In this document: piece by piece, positions 62,951 to 64,000 of the stretch
Layout of the letters: each line of letters begins with the position of its first letter
How positions within the stretch are numbered: position 1 is the first letter of the stretch
Assembly (NCBI GenBank): GCA_019321725.1
Contig: CM033115.1
Span: 17,928,673 to 17,992,672 of the forward strand
Reading direction: 5' to 3'
Source of the DNA: Paulownia fortunei
Taxonomy: Eukaryota > Streptophyta > Magnoliopsida > Lamiales > Paulowniaceae
DNA length: 64,000 nt
Notes under the pieces: model-generated
Databases searched by the model: none
Told to the model about the DNA's origin: nothing
The model's input: only the letters and a program-made list of their open reading frames with translations
Position numbers and translations under genes: made by a program

Positions 62951-64000
62951 TCGTTATATAAATAAAAGATATATTAGTAGATATTATATTACTTTTCAGG
63001 ATAATAAAGTGCCAAGAAAGAGTTAAAGTTATCACTTATGCTACAAGTACTTTGATACACTTGAGGGAAATGCTTCACGAACTTGAATTCACACATATCC
63101 AAGCAATGAAGTTGACAAGCGACAAACGACATGATATGAGACATTACCTAAAAGAACAGGATATGCTGCAGTAAAGACATGCTAAATTGACAGGAATAAA
63201 TAAATTCATACACGATCCAATAACTCAAATAAGAGAAATGCATTCAAGTCCAACAAACTATGAACACGTGCAAAAAAAATCAGTTTTAGGACAAAATCTT
63301 AACATTAAAAAGTGGAATTAAGAAGTTAAAAATCCAAGATAGGTAGGCCAGGCTACAAAATGTCTAATAATCAAGTTAATGATATTTTTAAATTGAATTA
63401 TATCCACATGTCATGTACTTTGTGTTTAATCCATATATGAAATGAAAGAAAAAAGTATTTGATGTGCTCCATCAATTTTTTTAGTTAAAATTTTCAATAT
63501 ACGCGAACTCTTTTTCAAGTGTCAAGTGTGATCGAGGATTGTTGGGAAAGTCGTGCTATGTTCAAGAGTTGGATTCACGAGTGTTCAACTTGAAAAGTGT
63601 GTATGTGCATAATCATAGGAAAAAAAAAAAACAGAATATAACATATGTGCAGGCCTTGATATTATGTACTTTTGAATTAATAAAAGCATATGCTGAGAAA
63701 GTTTAAACATGTCAAAAGAAATATTTTCAAGCCTCTATTTTAATTTAATATTTAATTTTATATTTTAAATTACAGACATCAAATATATAATAATTGAATG
63801 AGTAAATGAATAAATATAAATAAATAAACACTTGGTGTGCATCTATGTGAAATATACAATAAAATACCAATTTATAATAAAGATTAGCACTACAAAAGAA
63901 ATGGGAAAAAGGAGTTAAAGCCTTGATGTATAAGCCCACTAGTAAATATGCAAATGCTGAACCATATATTTCCAAAGAATGGCACATGAAAGAGAGAGAT
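62951..64000. other. Right-edge non-coding sequence
   Basis: AT-rich sequence with no gene, clear transposon end or tandem array seen. Short open frames here have no recognisable domain. Confidence 0.5.

Overview
This is AT-rich plant nuclear DNA from a eudicot; the species cannot be fixed from the sequence. The evidence is three spliced plant genes with GT-AG introns, plastid-type and AGL17-type plant protein families, and many plant LTR, Mutator-like and hAT elements. I see no bacterial-type operon, CRISPR array or organelle genome. I rebuilt the exons by eye from reading frames, splice sites and family resemblance, and checked that phases and total lengths close.

Left third (1-24113), all genes on the minus strand. 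A complete ten-exon CRT-like plastid thiol transporter gene (CLT type, 448 aa, 8482-15149) lies downstream of a complete fifteen-exon rhamnogalacturonan lyase gene (632 aa, 17652-24113). A second CLT copy starts at the left edge; only its exon 1 (884-1347) and part of intron 1 are in the window. Beside it at 4794-5024 is a broken copy of the last lyase exon. About 1-5024 is therefore a direct tandem copy of about 13830-17885, with one breakpoint in the last intron of the lyase gene. After duplication copy A gained about 1.7 kb, including a solo gypsy-type LTR, and copy B gained a 373-bp hAT-like MITE and a (GA)21 tract.

Middle and right (24114-57996). After a 6.9-kb repeat-rich divergent intergenic region comes a plus-strand MIKC MADS-box gene of the AGL17/ANR1 type: eight exons, 239 aa, spread over 27 kb. 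Intron 1 is 19.7 kb and holds a decayed Ty1-copia element interrupted by a Mutator-like element and a hAT-like element, plus a MITE with a perfect 8-bp target duplication. Intron 3 holds two nested Mutator-like elements, each with a 9-bp target duplication.

Right end (57997-64000). The MADS 3' flank is followed by a minus-strand gypsy-type LTR region (about 59590-62345) whose U3 part is a roughly 1.7-kb degenerate minisatellite of hairpin-forming units, then a broken gypsy reverse transcriptase fragment, then non-coding sequence.

The three genes (plastid thiol transport, pectin backbone cleavage, transcription factor) have no evident joint pathway. I did not find a convincing new biological system. 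The most notable items are the partial tandem duplication with its truncated neighbour gene, the hairpin minisatellite inside an LTR, the nested insertions that can be ordered in time, and two built-in splice alternatives in the MADS gene.
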